Shown: positions 48,730 through 58,678, counted from the first letter of the stretch. The stretch is DNA of 64,000 nt from Methylobacterium jeotgali (GCF_022179345.1 NZ_BPQR01000042.1:62001-126000); one strand, 5' to 3'. Numbers and translations: made by a program. Notes: a model not told the origin generated them from the sequence alone.

Positions 48730-50097
48730 TCAGGCGGGGTGCACCATGCGGGCGCGTTCGGCGTCGGGCTTGGCGCCCAGCGCCTCCTCCACGGTTCCGG
48801 CCCCGTCGAGATAGCCGTGGCGCTTCGGGTTCGGCATCAGCAGCGAGCCGACAAAGGCCACCCCGAGCATCACCGTCACGTACCAGAAGAACATCTCCTC
48901 GTTGCCGTTCTGCTTGAACCAGAGCGCCACCGCCTCGGCGGTGCCGCCGAACAGCGAGTTGGCGACGGCGTAGGAGAGACCGACGCCGAGGGCGCGGACA
49001 TGGGTCGGGAACAGCTCTGCCTTCACGATGCCGCTGATGCCCGTGTAGAAGCTGATCACGAGGAGCCCCGCCGTCACCAGCATGAAGGCCACGAACGGGT
49101 CCTGGTTGGCGCCGATGGCGTGCATGAGCGGCACCACCATCACGGCACCGAGGCCGCTGTAGAGCAGCATGTTCGCCTTGCGCCCGATCTTGTCCGAGAG
49201 CGCCCCGAAGGCCGGCTGCACCAGCATGTAGACCAGGAGCACCAGCGTCATCACCTGAGAGGCGCTGCCCTTGTTCATGTGCGCCGTGTTGACGAGGTAC
49301 TTCTGCATGTAGGTCGTGAAGGTGTAGAAGCTCAGCGAGCCGCCGGCCGTGTAGGCGAGCACGATGCAGAACGCCCGCCAGTGCTTCGACAGGGCCTTGA
49401 AGGTGCCGGCCTTCTCCTTGTCGCCGGTGGCGGTCTCGGCGAGCGAGCGACGCAGGTAGAGCGCCACCACCGCCGCCAGGGCGCCGATGAAGAACGGGAC
49501 GCGCCAGCCCCAGTCCCGCAGCTGCTGCTCGGTCATCAGCGCCTGGAGCGTGACGAGCACCAGCGAGGCGAGGAGCTGGCCGCCGATCAGCGTCACGTAC
49601 TGGAAGGAGGCGAAGAAGCCGCGCCGGCCCTTCAGCGCCACCTCGCTCATGTAGGTGGCGCTGGTGCCGTACTCGCCGCCGACCGACAGGCCCTGGAGCA
49701 TGCGGGCGAGGAGCAGCAGCACGGGGGCCGCCGCGCCGACCGTCGCATAGGTCGGCAGGATCGCGATGAAGAGCGAACCGGCGCACATCATCAGCACCGA
49801 GATCACCATCGAGGTCCGCCGGCCGACGCGGTCGGCGATGCGGCCGAACAGCCAGCCGCCGATGGGGCGCATGAAGAAGCCCACCGCGAACACGGCGGCG
49901 CTCTTCAGGAGCTGGCTGGTGGCGTCGCCCTCGGGGAAGAAGACCGGCGCGAAGTAGAGCGCGAAGAAGGCGTAGCAGTAGAAGTCGTACCACTCGACGA
50001 GGTTGCCCGACGACGAGCCGACGATGGCCATGATCCTGCGGCGGCGGTCCGCCGCGTCGTCCTGGGCGGACGGCGCGATGCCGATCGAGTCCGACAT
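48730..50097 (-). CDS. MFS transporter, metabolite:H+ symporter family
   Basis: 455-residue inner-membrane carrier with about 12 membrane segments. The N-terminal [20 protein letters not shown] is the hallmark of the metabolite:H+ symporter (KgtP/ProP-like) family, and the MFS loop [12 protein letters not shown] and [20 protein letters not shown] are typical. Likely imports a dicarboxylate, ketoglutarate or other organic acid, but the substrate is not readable. It stands alone; 125 bp of unremarkable sequence (50098-50222) separates it from the next gene upstream. Confidence 0.92.
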   Translation of the reverse strand: MSDSIGIAPSAQDDAADRRRRIMAIVGSSSGNLVEWYDFYCYAFFALYFAPVFFPEGDATSQLLKSAAVFAVGFFMRPIGGWLFGRIADRVGRRTSMVISVLMMCAGSLFIAILPTYATVGAAAPVLLLLARMLQGLSVGGEYGTSATYMSEVALKGRRGFFASFQYVTLIGGQLLASLVLVTLQALMTEQQLRDWGWRVPFFIGALAAVVALYLRRSLAETATGDKEKAGTFKALSKHWRAFCIVLAYTAGGSLSFYTFTTYMQKYLVNTAHMNKGSASQVMTLVLLVYMLVQPAFGALSDKIGRKANMLLYSGLGAVMVVPLMHAIGANQDPFVAFMLVTAGLLVISFYTGISGIVKAELFPTHVRALGVGLSYAVANSLFGGTAEAVALWFKQNGNEEMFFWYVTVMLGVAFVGSLLMPNPKRHGYLDGAGTVEEALGAKPDAERARMVHPA

Positions 50098-50222
50098 GAA
50101 GGGTGCCCTCGGGTTTCCTCTGCCGGCGCTTGCCGCCGGTCGTGTCGGCGGAGGTTACGCACCGACGCGCGCCGTTCACAAGGTCGTGGGAGGCCCCGCC
50201 GCGGGAAGGGACGGGACAAGTG

Positions 50223-51092
50223 TCACGTCAGGCCGCGCGATCTCATCCATGCGGCGAGCGCAGCGTTCACGGCCTCCGGCGCCTCCTGCTGCACCCAGTG
50301 CGAGACGTCCGGCAGGCGGCGCAGGGTGAAGTCCCGCACCAATCCTTCGTACCCCTCGGTCAGCTCGAGGCCGAGCGCCGTATCCCGCTCGCCCCAGACC
50401 AGCAGGGTCGGCGTCTCGATCACCGGGGACGGCGCCGGCCGGCGCAGGAGGCCGAAATTGGCGCGGTAGTAGTTCAGCATCGCCGTCATCGCGCCGGGGC
50501 GAAGGGCGTCGGCGCGGTAGCGGTCGAGCACCTCAGGCGGGAAGGCGGAGGGGTCGCAGGCCATCCCCGTGAAGGCGCGGGCGACCGCCTCGGCGCGGTT
50601 GCGGGTCAATGCCCATTCCGGCAGGCGGGGAATCTGGAAGAAGGCCACGTACCAGGAGCGCGCCCGCTGCCGCCAGGAGCGGCCGAGCACCGCGCGGAAG
50701 ACGGCCGGATGCGGCACGTTCATGGCGACCAGCCCGTCGAGGGGCCGCGCCCCGGCCATCGCGAAGCTCCAGGCGACGAGGGCGCCCCAGTCGTGGCCGA
50801 TCAGCAGGCGCCGCCGCGCACCGAGGGCGTCGAACAGGCCCGCCGCGTCGGCGATCAGGTGCTCCATCCGGTAGGCGGCCTGCTCGCTCGGGCGCGCGGA
50901 GCCGCCGTAGCCGCGCATGTCCGGCGCCACCGCCCGCCAGCCGAGATCGGCGAGCATCGGGAGCTGGTGGCGCCAGGAGTATCGGCTCTCCGGAAACCCG
51001 TGCAGGCAGAGGGCGACGTCCGGTCCCGCACCGGCCTCGTCGACCGCGAAGGCGAGGCCGTTCGCCTCGATCGTTCCCGTCCTCACGGCCAT
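50223..51092 (-). CDS. Alpha/beta hydrolase, epoxide hydrolase-like
   Basis: 289 residues. Oxyanion-hole HGFPESRYSWRHQLP, PDMRGYGGS, and nucleophile elbow GHDWGALVAW (Asp nucleophile, as in epoxide hydrolases and haloalkane dehalogenases) are present; the late acid lies near LLVWGERDTALG and His in LPDVSHWVQQE. A cap region lies between about 135 and 215. ATG 51092 has GAGGAG upstream. The HGFPES motif favours epoxide hydrolase over dehalogenase. Divergent from the glycine-rich gene. Confidence 0.88.
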   Translation of the reverse strand: MAVRTGTIEANGLAFAVDEAGAGPDVALCLHGFPESRYSWRHQLPMLADLGWRAVAPDMRGYGGSARPSEQAAYRMEHLIADAAGLFDALGARRRLLIGHDWGALVAWSFAMAGARPLDGLVAMNVPHPAVFRAVLGRSWRQRARSWYVAFFQIPRLPEWALTRNRAEAVARAFTGMACDPSAFPPEVLDRYRADALRPGAMTAMLNYYRANFGLLRRPAPSPVIETPTLLVWGERDTALGLELTEGYEGLVRDFTLRRLPDVSHWVQQEAPEAVNAALAAWMRSRGLT

Positions 51093-51189
51093 CCGCACTT
51101 CTCCTCGCGCCGGGGGAACGGTTTCCGGGAGACCATCGTTGCGGGCCAGATCGATGCCGACCCGGCATCGCGACGAGGCGAGGGAAACC

Positions 51190-51990
51190 ATGGGCACGAC
51201 TTCGAAGACCGGGCTGCGCAACGCCCTGACGGCGGTGCTGATCACGGTGGGGGCGGCGACCGCCTTCGCGCAGGGCGGCGGCGCCGGAGGGCCGGGCGGC
51301 GGCGGTGCAGCGGGCGGCGCGGCCGGCGGCGGCGCGGGCGGCGGCGGCGGTGCGGGTGGCCCCGGAGGAGCGGGTGGCCCCGGTGGCGGCGGCGCCGGGA
51401 TGCGCGGCGGTGAAGGCGGTGCCATGCGGGGCGGTGCCGAGGGCGGTGCCGGTCCGCGCGGCGGCGAGGGCGCCGGGCCCCGCGGCGAGGCCGGGCCGAA
51501 GGGCGGCGCCGAGTCGGCGCCCGGCCGGAACGCGCCGGGCGCGGAGCAGCCGGGCAAGGCCGGGGCCCGCGAGGACGGCCAGCCCGGCAAGGCCGGCGCG
51601 GCGGGCCAGCGCGACGGCGCAGCGCCCGGCAAGGACGGCCGCGAGGGCGGTCCGGGCCAGCGCGGAGCCGACCGCGCGGGCGAGCGCGGCGGCGCCGACC
51701 GGGCCGGGAGCCGGGGCGAGGCGCGGGGCGCCGTGCAGCGTCTCGACACCCGCCAGCGCACGGAGTTCCGTCAGTCGATCACGCGCACGGGCGTCGCGCC
51801 GTTGCGCAACGTGAACTTCAACGTCAGCGTCGGCACGGCGATCCCGCGCTCGATCACGCTGCACACGCTGCCGCCGGCGATCCTCTCGATCGTGCCCGCC
51901 TACCGGGGCTACAGCTACGTGCTCGTCGCCGACGACATCATCATCATCGATCCGGACACCTACGAGATCGTCGACGTGATCCCGGGCTGA
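51190..51990 (+). CDS. Glycine-rich exported protein with C-terminal DUF1236 domain
   Basis: 266 residues. Signal peptide (about 1-28, cleavage AFAQ-G), then a long Gly/Ala-rich region (about 29-160) that shifts to collagen-like G-x-x repeats with charged residues (GPRGGEGAGPRGEAGPKGG), and a C-terminal domain (about 185-266; SITLHTLPPAILSIVPAYRG, ending YEIVDVIPG) matching DUF1236. Likely periplasmic or surface-exposed; no function is known. ATG 51190 follows GAGGCGAGGG. The repeat DNA may vary between strains. Confidence 0.85.
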   Translation: MGTTSKTGLRNALTAVLITVGAATAFAQGGGAGGPGGGGAAGGAAGGGAGGGGGAGGPGGAGGPGGGGAGMRGGEGGAMRGGAEGGAGPRGGEGAGPRGEAGPKGGAESAPGRNAPGAEQPGKAGAREDGQPGKAGAAGQRDGAAPGKDGREGGPGQRGADRAGERGGADRAGSRGEARGAVQRLDTRQRTEFRQSITRTGVAPLRNVNFNVSVGTAIPRSITLHTLPPAILSIVPAYRGYSYVLVADDIIIIDPDTYEIVDVIPG

Positions 51991-52005
51991 GCCGGACCGA
52001 GAGCC

Positions 52006-53085
52006 TCACCGCCCGCCGTCGAGCATCTTGGAGACGACGCGGGCGGTGTAGTCGACCATCGGCACGATGCGGGCGTAGTTCAGCCGCGTCGGGCCGATGA
52101 CGCCGACGACGCCGACGATCTTGCGCTGGTCGTCGCGGAAGGGCGCGGCGATCAGCGAGGAGCCGGAGAGCGAGAACAGCTTGTTCTCCGAGCCGATGAA
52201 GATGCGCACGCCCTCCGCCCCCTCGGCGCGGGAGAGCAGGTCGATGACCTCCTTCTGCGTCTCGAGGTCGTTGAAGAGCAGGCGGATGCGCTCGAGGTCC
52301 TCGACGGCGCGCAGGTCCTCCAGCAGGTTCGCCTGGCCCCGCACGATGAGCTGGCGGGACTCGGCCGGGCCGACGCTCATGGCGAGCCCAGCATCGACCA
52401 GCCGCTCGGTGAGCGCGTCGAGCTCCCGCTTCATGTCGCGCCGCCCGGCCTCGATCTCGGCGCGCAGCTCGCCGAGGGTCCGACCCTGGAGGCGGGCGTT
52501 GAGGTAGTTCGAGGCTTCCTGAAGGGCGCTCGCCGGCAGGCCGGGGGGAAGCTCCAGAAGCCGGTTCTCCACCGAGCCGTCGTCGGAGACGAGGACCACG
52601 AGGGCGCGCGCCACGTCGAGGCGCACGAACTCGATGTGCTTGAGGTGGACGTTCGCCTTCGTCGTCAGCACCACGCCCGCCCCGCGGGAGATGCCCGAGA
52701 GCAGGGTGGACGCCTCCGCCAGCGCCGTGTCGAAGGTGTGCCGCGAGGCGGCGGCGCGCATCTGCGCCTCGATATGCGCTTGCTCCTCGCGGCCGACGTC
52801 GCCGATCTCCATCATCGCGTCGACGAAGAAGCGCAGGCCGATCTCGGTGGGCAGCCGCCCGGCTGAGGTGTGGGGCGCGTAGATCAGCCCGGAATGCTCG
52901 AGGTCCGACATCACGTTGCGGATCGAGGCCGGCGAGAGCGCCATCGGCAGGATGCGCGCGAGGTTGCGCGAGCCCACCGGCTCGCCGTTGGCGAGGTAGC
53001 TCTCGACGATCTGGCGAAAAATCTCGCGGGCGCGCTCGTTCAGGGAGGCAAGCGCGGGAAAGGTCGGGGTCGCGGGCTCTGTCAC
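52006..53085 (-). CDS. hrcA: Heat-inducible transcription repressor HrcA
   Basis: 359-residue repressor of the CIRCE-controlled groE/dnaK heat-shock genes. N-terminal winged helix ([52 protein letters not shown]), then GAF-like and dimerisation domains with [24 protein letters not shown] at the C-terminus. GTG 53085 gives [10 protein letters not shown] and GAGAGGACC just upstream. In relatives it is divergently adjacent to rph; here a 1-kb interval separates them. grpE is not seen in the window. Confidence 0.96.
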   Translation of the reverse strand: MTEPATPTFPALASLNERAREIFRQIVESYLANGEPVGSRNLARILPMALSPASIRNVMSDLEHSGLIYAPHTSAGRLPTEIGLRFFVDAMMEIGDVGREEQAHIEAQMRAAASRHTFDTALAEASTLLSGISRGAGVVLTTKANVHLKHIEFVRLDVARALVVLVSDDGSVENRLLELPPGLPASALQEASNYLNARLQGRTLGELRAEIEAGRRDMKRELDALTERLVDAGLAMSVGPAESRQLIVRGQANLLEDLRAVEDLERIRLLFNDLETQKEVIDLLSRAEGAEGVRIFIGSENKLFSLSGSSLIAAPFRDDQRKIVGVVGVIGPTRLNYARIVPMVDYTARVVSKMLDGGR

Positions 53086-53435
53086 GGTCCTCTCATCCTG
53101 GCCGCCGATTGTGGCGGCTGGCGGGATGGGGATCAATCGGGGCGGCTGGAGGTGAAGCTTCGGTTCGAGATCTGAGCGGAAGGTCAGGGAAGGGTCGGGA
53201 TCGGCCTTATCACGGCTCGTCGCGGCGGTACTCACCGTGACGATCCTGGCGATCCGGCCCGACCTCGAGCTGATGATCGAACGGATGCCTCGATGGAGCG
53301 GGACCTGTTTCGGCCTGGGGTAGCCGTGGACGGACTGGTCATTCGTCCCCCGTCGCAGAATCAGAGGCGGCCGCGCTCACGCGCCCTTGGCGTTCAGGTG
53401 CACGCCCACTCGGTCTATCAAGCCTTCAAGCTTAG

Positions 53436-53447
53436 CTAAGCGAAATC
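53436..53447. repeat. 12-bp direct repeat, left copy
   Basis: CTAAGCGAAATC, identical to the copy at 53699-53710. The pair flanks the low-GC small gene at a distance of 263 bp. It overlaps the palindrome GCTTAGCTAAGC (53430-53441). Confidence 0.6.
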
Positions 53448-53450
53448 ACG

Positions 53451-53669
53451 TTATCGCCCCAAATGGTGGGAGCATTTCTCTCGCCCAGACCGCCAAATGC
53501 TGTAGTCACCACGCGCACGACTCTTCGCTTTGTGCGGAGCCATACAGGCGTTGTATCGGGCAATCTGTGCACTTGTGATGTCTCTCGCGTTACTATTGTT
53601 ACTGCCTGCAAAGGTCGCCGCGCCCAGAATCAGAATAAAAGCAGAGATCTTGAACGATCGGTAATACAT
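53451..53669 (-). CDS. Small exported protein of unknown function, low-GC
   Basis: 72 residues starting MYYRSFKISAFILILGAATFA, a convincing signal peptide with cleavage near residues 21-24. The mature part has two cysteines (YNACMAPHKAK, REKCSHH) and is basic. GGAG lies about 10 nt before ATG 53669. Base composition and codon use (AAA, ATT, TAT) differ sharply from neighbours, suggesting transfer. The flanking 12-bp direct repeats (53436-53447 and 53699-53710) hint at a mobile or excisable origin. Family not recognised; real but moderate certainty. Confidence 0.5.
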   Translation of the reverse strand: MYYRSFKISAFILILGAATFAGSNNSNARDITSAQIARYNACMAPHKAKSRARGDYSIWRSGREKCSHHLGR

Positions 53670-53698
53670 CGAGAGCCAACTCCGTCCGAACGAATGTC

Positions 53699-53710
53699 CT
53701 AAGCGAAATC
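53699..53710. repeat. 12-bp direct repeat, right copy
   Basis: CTAAGCGAAATC, identical to 53436-53447; the flanking bases differ, so the match is exactly 12 bp. Confidence 0.6.
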
Positions 53711-54099
53711 GATAGCATCGGATTCGGACCTGCGATAGTAAGCCTCGATCCGGCCTATGAGGCGATCCTAACTCGACCGCGACCTGATGACGGTCGTCGC
53801 GCCGATGCGGGCGCCGCCCTGGTCGGACTACGCCCACATGCGCTGCCTGATCGCCATGAACCGGCTTGGCGTGGTCTACGAGGCTGACGCCCGAGGAAAT
53901 CGTGAGCGCGCCCTGCACGGCGTGAGGGGCATCGGACGATCTTGTGGCTCGTTGGCCGCCGTGTAGGCCCGCGGCGGGTCGAAAGCGGCCCGCGTACTGG
54001 TTCGCATATCAAATCACGGCGCCACCCATCGCCCTCGCCGGTTGCCCCTACCCGCCGCACGGCCTAAGAGCCGGCCCTTCATCGGTGGAGGAGACGGCC

Positions 54100-54813
54100 A
54101 TGCGGCCCTCGAAGCGCGCGGCGGACGAGCTGCGCAAGGTCAGCCTGGAGCGTAACGTCGCCCGCTACGCCGAGGGCTCCTGCCTCGTCAGCTTCGGCGA
54201 GACCAAGGTGCTCTGCACCGCCTCCCTGGAGGAGCGGGGGCCGCCCTGGCTGCGCGGCTCCGGCAAGGGCTGGGTCACGGCCGAGTATTCCATGCTGCCC
54301 CGCGCCACCCACGAGCGCACCCGCCGGGAGGTCACCTCCGGCAAGCCTTCGGGCCGCACGCAGGAGATTCAGCGGCTGATCGGGCGGTCCTTGCGCGCCG
54401 TCACCAACCTTCCGGCCATCGGTGAGCGGCAGATCACCGTCGACTGCGACGTGCTCCAGGCCGACGGCGGCACCCGCACCGCGGCGATCACCGGCGCCTG
54501 GGTGGCGCTGCACGATTGCTTCGCCTGGATGCGCGGCCGCTCGATCATCTCCGTCGATCCGCTGCGCGACCACGTCGCCGCGGTCTCATGCGGCATCCAC
54601 AAGGGCACCCCGGTGCTCGACCTCGACTACGCCGAGGACTCGGCCGCCGAGACCGACGCCAACTTCGTGATGACCGGCTCCGGCGGGCTCGTGGAGGTGC
54701 AAGGCACCGCCGAGGGCAAGCCCTTCAGCGAGGCCGAGCTTCTCGAGCTGCTGCGGCTGGCCCGCGGCGGCGTCGAGCAGCTCGTGGCCCTCCAGAAGCA
54801 GGCGACCGCGTGA
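54100..54813 (+). CDS. rph: Ribonuclease PH
   Basis: 237-residue phosphorolytic exoribonuclease that trims tRNA 3' ends. [55 protein letters not shown] and [20 protein letters not shown] are diagnostic. ATG 54100 has GGAGGAGACGG upstream; the longer open frame is read-through from the interval before it. Its stop overlaps the rdgB start. Confidence 0.97.
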   Translation: MRPSKRAADELRKVSLERNVARYAEGSCLVSFGETKVLCTASLEERGPPWLRGSGKGWVTAEYSMLPRATHERTRREVTSGKPSGRTQEIQRLIGRSLRAVTNLPAIGERQITVDCDVLQADGGTRTAAITGAWVALHDCFAWMRGRSIISVDPLRDHVAAVSCGIHKGTPVLDLDYAEDSAAETDANFVMTGSGGLVEVQGTAEGKPFSEAELLELLRLARGGVEQLVALQKQATA

Positions 54814-55439
54814 GCGCGCGGCGTCTCGAAGGCCGGGTCGTCATCGCCACGCACAACGCCGGCAAGCTCGCCGAGATGCGCGAGCTGCTGGCGCCCTTCG
54901 GCATCGAGGCGGTCTCGGCGGGCGAATTGAACCTGCCGGAGCCCGACGAGACCGGCACGATGTTCGCCGAGAACGCGAGCCTCAAGGCTCTGGCGGCGGC
55001 GGAGGCGTCGGGGCTCCCGGCCTTCGCCGACGATTCTGGCCTCTGCGTCGACGCGCTCGACGGCGCGCCGGGGCTGTTCTCCGCCCGCTGGGCCGGCCCG
55101 ACCAAGGACTTTTCCGCCGCCATGGCGCGGATCGAGGCGGAGCTCGACCGCCGCGAGGCGACCGACCGCAGCGCGCATTTCGTCTCCGCCCTGGTGCTCG
55201 CCTGGCCGGACGGGCACACCGAGCTGTTCGAGGGCCGCGTCTTCGGGCGGATCGTGCCGCCGCGGGGCGAGAAGGGCTTCGGCTACGATCCGATCTTCGA
55301 GGCCGAGGGCATGGACCGGACCTTCGGCGAGATTTCCTCGGACGAGAAGCACGGCGTCGACTGGCAGAGCGGCGCCGCCCTCTCGCACCGCGCCCGCGCC
55401 TTCGTGGACCTCGCCCGCGCCTGCCTCGGGCAGAACTGA
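54810..55439 (+). CDS. rdgB: Non-canonical purine NTP pyrophosphatase (RdgB/HAM1)
   Basis: 209-residue nucleotide-pool sanitiser that hydrolyses dITP/XTP to monophosphates. [58 protein letters not shown] and SHRARAF are family motifs (S/T-H-N-x-x-K at the start, the acidic E/D cluster for metal). GTG 54810 overlaps the rph stop by 4 bp; hemW starts 9 bp after its stop. Confidence 0.96.
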   Translation: MSARRLEGRVVIATHNAGKLAEMRELLAPFGIEAVSAGELNLPEPDETGTMFAENASLKALAAAEASGLPAFADDSGLCVDALDGAPGLFSARWAGPTKDFSAAMARIEAELDRREATDRSAHFVSALVLAWPDGHTELFEGRVFGRIVPPRGEKGFGYDPIFEAEGMDRTFGEISSDEKHGVDWQSGAALSHRARAFVDLARACLGQN

Positions 55440-55448
55440 CGGGCCGGG

Positions 55449-56618
55449 ATGGGCGCACCGGAGCATCCGACCCGCGACGCCGGGTTCGGCGTCTACCTGC
55501 ATTGGCCCTTCTGCGCCTCGAAGTGCCCCTATTGCGACTTCAACAGCCACGTCCGCCACGAGCCGCCGGACGAGGCCCGTTTCCTCAGGGCCTTCCGCGC
55601 CGAGATCGGGCACGTCGCGGCATTGACGCCGGGGCGGAGCGTCTCGAGCATCTTCCTCGGCGGCGGCACGCCCTCCCTGATGCGGCCCGCCACCGTCGCG
55701 GGCCTCCTCGACGCGGTGGCCGAGGCCTGGGGCCTCGAGGACGGCGCCGAGATCACGCTGGAGGCGAACCCGACGAGCGTCGAGGCCGGCCGCTTCCGCG
55801 GCTACCGGGCGGCGGGCGTCAACCGGGTCTCCCTCGGCGTCCAGGCCCTCGACGACGTCTCTCTCAAAAGCCTCGGCCGGCTCCACAGCGCCAGGGAGGC
55901 GCTGAGCGCGGTCCGCACCGCCGCCGAGCATTTCGAGCGAACTTCGTTCGACCTCATCTATGCCCGCCCCGGCCAGACGCCGGAGGCATGGCGGGCCGAG
56001 CTGCGGGAGGCCATCGCGCGGGCGGCCGAGCACCTCTCGCTCTACCAGCTCACCATCGAGCCCGGCACGCCCTTTTACGGGCTCGCGAAGGCTGGGCGCC
56101 TCGTGCCGCCGGACGAGGACACGGCGCGTGCCCTCTACGACGTGACGCAGGAGGTCTGCGCCGCGGCGGGGCTCCCGGCCTACGAGATCTCGAACCACGC
56201 TCGGCCCGGCGCGCAGTCCCGCCACAACCTGCTCTACTGGCGCTACGGCGAGTATGCCGGCATCGGCCCCGGCGCCCACGGCCGGCTCGTGACCAACGAG
56301 GGTCGGATCGCCACCGTCACCGAGAAGGGGCCGGAGGCCTGGCTCGCCCGTGTCGAGCGCGACGGAAACGGCATCGCCGAGCGGGAGACCGTTGCGCCGG
56401 CCGAGCAGGCCGACGAGTTCCTGATGATGGGGCTGCGCCTGACCGAGGGTATCGACCCCGCCCGCTACGCGGCGCTGTCCGGGCGCCCCCTCGAGGAGAC
56501 CCGGATCGCGGCTCTGATCGGCGACGGCCTGCTGCGGCGCTCGCCCGAGGGGCGGATCGCGGCGACGCCGCAGGGCGCGCCGGTGCTCAACGCCCTCGTC
56601 GCGGCGCTGGCGGCCTGA
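55449..56618 (+). CDS. hemW: Radical SAM haem chaperone HemW
   Basis: 389 residues. The radical SAM cluster motif CASKCPYC (CxxxCxxC) is at about residues 21-28, and FLGGGTPSLM follows. HNLLYW (HNxxYW) is the haem-binding signature of HemW that separates it from true coproporphyrinogen oxidase HemN, and GIGPGAHGR supports this. It delivers haem to membrane enzymes such as cytochromes. Part of rph-rdgB-hemW on the plus strand. Confidence 0.95.
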   Translation: MGAPEHPTRDAGFGVYLHWPFCASKCPYCDFNSHVRHEPPDEARFLRAFRAEIGHVAALTPGRSVSSIFLGGGTPSLMRPATVAGLLDAVAEAWGLEDGAEITLEANPTSVEAGRFRGYRAAGVNRVSLGVQALDDVSLKSLGRLHSAREALSAVRTAAEHFERTSFDLIYARPGQTPEAWRAELREAIARAAEHLSLYQLTIEPGTPFYGLAKAGRLVPPDEDTARALYDVTQEVCAAAGLPAYEISNHARPGAQSRHNLLYWRYGEYAGIGPGAHGRLVTNEGRIATVTEKGPEAWLARVERDGNGIAERETVAPAEQADEFLMMGLRLTEGIDPARYAALSGRPLEETRIAALIGDGLLRRSPEGRIAATPQGAPVLNALVAALAA

Positions 56619-56623
56619 GCGCG

Positions 56624-57454
56624 ATGACGCCGAGCCTAACCGTCCTCGTCCTCCTCGCCGCGCTCCTTCACGCCGCCTGGAACGCGATGCTGCGCGGCGG
56701 CGCCGACCGCTTCTGGACGATGGGGATGATGAACCTCGTGCCGGGCCTCTTCGGCCTCGGCACCTGCCTCGTCATCGGGCTGCCGGCACCGGAGAGCCTG
56801 CCGATGGTGGTGGCCTCGGGGCTCCTGCACATCCTCTACAACGGGCTCCTCGTCCTCACCTACCGCTCGGGCGACCTCGGCGCGACCTACCCCGTCGCGC
56901 GGGGCTCCTCGCCGGCGCTCGTGGCCATCGGCGCCGGCCTTGCGGCGGGGGAGACGCTGCCGCTTCCCGCGGCGCTCGGCGTGATGCTCGTCTCCGGCGG
57001 TATCCTGGGTCTGGCGCTCGCCCGCGGCGGCATCGGCCGCGCGGGCCTCCTCGCGGCGCTGGGCACGGGGGCGACGATCGCCGGCTACACCGTGGTCGAC
57101 GGGCTCGGCGTGCGGGTCTCGGGTGACTGGCTCGCCTACACGGCGGCGATGTTCACCTTCCACCTTTGCCTGCCGGCCTGGGTGCTGGCGCGGCGCGGTG
57201 CCGGGGCCTTGCGCGGGCGCGGACGCCAACTCGGGCCGGCGCTGGCGGGCGGCGCCGTGTCGGTCGCCGCCTACGCCGTGGTGATCTGGGCGATGCAGCG
57301 GGGCGCCATGGGCGCGGTCTCGGCCCTGCGCGAGACCAGCGTCGTCTTCGCGGTGCTCCTCGGCCGCCTGTTCCTCGGCGAGACGCTGAGCCTCGGCCGC
57401 ATCGCCGCCGCGGCCGTCATCGCGCTCGGCGCGGTGCTGATCGCGGCGGGATGA
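56624..57454 (+). CDS. EamA/DMT-family transporter
   Basis: 276-residue membrane protein with about ten hydrophobic segments in two EamA-type repeats (AALLHAAWNAMLRGGADRFW to about 130, and GTGATIAGYTVVDGLGV onward). The conserved late segment ALRETSVVFAVLLGRLFLGE is typical of drug/metabolite exporters. 5 bp after hemW, so co-transcribed. Substrate unknown. Confidence 0.88.
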   Translation: MTPSLTVLVLLAALLHAAWNAMLRGGADRFWTMGMMNLVPGLFGLGTCLVIGLPAPESLPMVVASGLLHILYNGLLVLTYRSGDLGATYPVARGSSPALVAIGAGLAAGETLPLPAALGVMLVSGGILGLALARGGIGRAGLLAALGTGATIAGYTVVDGLGVRVSGDWLAYTAAMFTFHLCLPAWVLARRGAGALRGRGRQLGPALAGGAVSVAAYAVVIWAMQRGAMGAVSALRETSVVFAVLLGRLFLGETLSLGRIAAAAVIALGAVLIAAG

Positions 57455-57463
57455 TCGGCGCTC

Positions 57464-58678
57464 TCAGGTCCCCGACTTCGCCAGGGTGCGCGGGGCCGGG
57501 CGCACGGGCGTCACGGCGTTGTTGCGGATCTCGTAGACCGCGAGCGCCCGCTCGCTGGTGCCGTCGGGCAGGAAGCGGAAGGTGCCGTCGATGCCGGCGA
57601 AGCCCGCGCCGCCCGTCAGCGTCGTCTCGGAGAAGCGCTGCGAGCCGTACTGGCGGCTGAGCGCCGCCGAGAGGGAGACCGCGTCGTAGGCGAGCGAGGC
57701 GATCCGCGGCGGGCTCGATCCGAAGCGGGCCTGATAGCGCCCCGCGAACCCTGAGAACCCCGCCGGGTCGGCCGCCGCGAACCAGCCGCCCTGGAGGGCG
57801 GGCAGCGCGAAGACGCGCGGCTCGTTCCAGGGCGCGGTGCCGAGGGGCCGCACCCGCGCCGGCGAGAAGCCGGCCTTGGTGAGCGCGCCCGCGACGCCCG
57901 CGAGCCCGTCCGGCGTCTCGGGGATGAACAGCGCGTCCGCCTGGGGCGCCGGGCCGGTGACGACGCCCGATAGCCGCGCGATGGCCGGGCCGGGATCGCC
58001 CGGCGCGTAGCGCTCGAGCCCGGCGATCCGCGCGCCCTTGCGGCTGACGGCCTCGCGGAAGCGCGCCTCCACGGCGTTGCCGTAGCTGGTCTCGGGGATC
58101 AGGGCCGCGAAGGAGCGCCGGCCCGAGGCCACCGCCTCGTCGACGACGCGCTCCACCTCCGCCTGCGGCAGGAAGCTGAGGAGGTAGACGCCCTGTGCCG
58201 CCACCCCGGCATCCGTCGAGAAGGCGATCACCGACTTGCCCGCCGCCCGCACCGGCACCGCCACCGCCTGGACGTTCGCCGCGAAGAGCGGTCCGAGCAC
58301 GATCTCGGCGCCCTCCGCGAGCGCCGCCTGCGCGCCCTCGCGGGCGCCGTCCGGCGTGCCGCGGTCGTCCTTGACGATGACCTGGATATCCGGCTGCTGG
58401 AACTCCTCCACCGCGAGCTCGGCGGCGTTGCGCATGGCCGAACCCAGCGCCGCGCCCTGGCCGGAGAGCGGCAGCACCAGCGCCACCTTCACCGGACCGG
58501 TGCCGATGCGGCCGGCCGGCGCGGCGGCGGGCGGCGCGTTCGGGGCGATGTCGGCCCGCGGCGCCGGGGCCCCGCGGGAGGGGCCGCCGTCGAGCCCGCC
58601 GATGCAGCCGCCGAGCGTCGCGGCGAGCAGGCCGGCGAGGCCGAGGGCCGCGATCCGGGGCCGGGGCGCCAGGGGCAT
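57464..58678 (-). CDS. Penicillin-binding protein activator/LivJ-like lipoprotein
   Basis: 404 residues. Lipoprotein signal with lipobox LGGC (Cys about residue 25), then a Pro/Ala-rich linker and a type I periplasmic-binding fold (VKVALVLPLSGQGAALGSAM, GAEIVLGPLFAANVQAV, FAALIPETSYGNAV, RIASLAYDAVSLSAALSRQY). This matches the LpoA/LppC-like group that stimulates peptidoglycan synthases in enterobacteria; in alphaproteobacteria the role is inferred. Divergent from rsmI, the usual neighbour; converges on the EamA gene with 9 bp between. Confidence 0.88.
   Translation of the reverse strand: MPLAPRPRIAALGLAGLLAATLGGCIGGLDGGPSRGAPAPRADIAPNAPPAAAPAGRIGTGPVKVALVLPLSGQGAALGSAMRNAAELAVEEFQQPDIQVIVKDDRGTPDGAREGAQAALAEGAEIVLGPLFAANVQAVAVPVRAAGKSVIAFSTDAGVAAQGVYLLSFLPQAEVERVVDEAVASGRRSFAALIPETSYGNAVEARFREAVSRKGARIAGLERYAPGDPGPAIARLSGVVTGPAPQADALFIPETPDGLAGVAGALTKAGFSPARVRPLGTAPWNEPRVFALPALQGGWFAAADPAGFSGFAGRYQARFGSSPPRIASLAYDAVSLSAALSRQYGSQRFSETTLTGGAGFAGIDGTFRFLPDGTSERALAVYEIRNNAVTPVRPAPRTLAKSGT

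Larger units (their letters stand above)
53086..54099. other. 1-kb interval separating hrcA and rph
   Basis: About 1014 bp between the divergent hrcA and rph starts, which are usually close together. From about 53390 to 53730 the GC content falls to roughly 50 %, unlike the rest. It contains one plausible small gene (53451-53669, minus) flanked by a 12-bp direct repeat, and a 12-bp palindrome GCTTAGCTAAGC (53430-53441). The remainder shows only short unsupported frames, such as 53787-53966 (plus, 59 codons), which I do not call. It looks like residue of an old insertion or a degraded gene. Confidence 0.6.

Noticed and set aside
53151..53190. TTCGAGA-type T-loop-like sequence suggesting another tRNA
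   Set aside because: No flanking acceptor or anticodon stems can be formed; only tRNA-Leu at 30018-30102 is complete.
53787..53966. 59-codon plus-strand frame in the hrcA-rph interval
   Set aside because: No ribosome-binding site, no signal or domain recognised; may be a remnant, so it is only mentioned within the interval.
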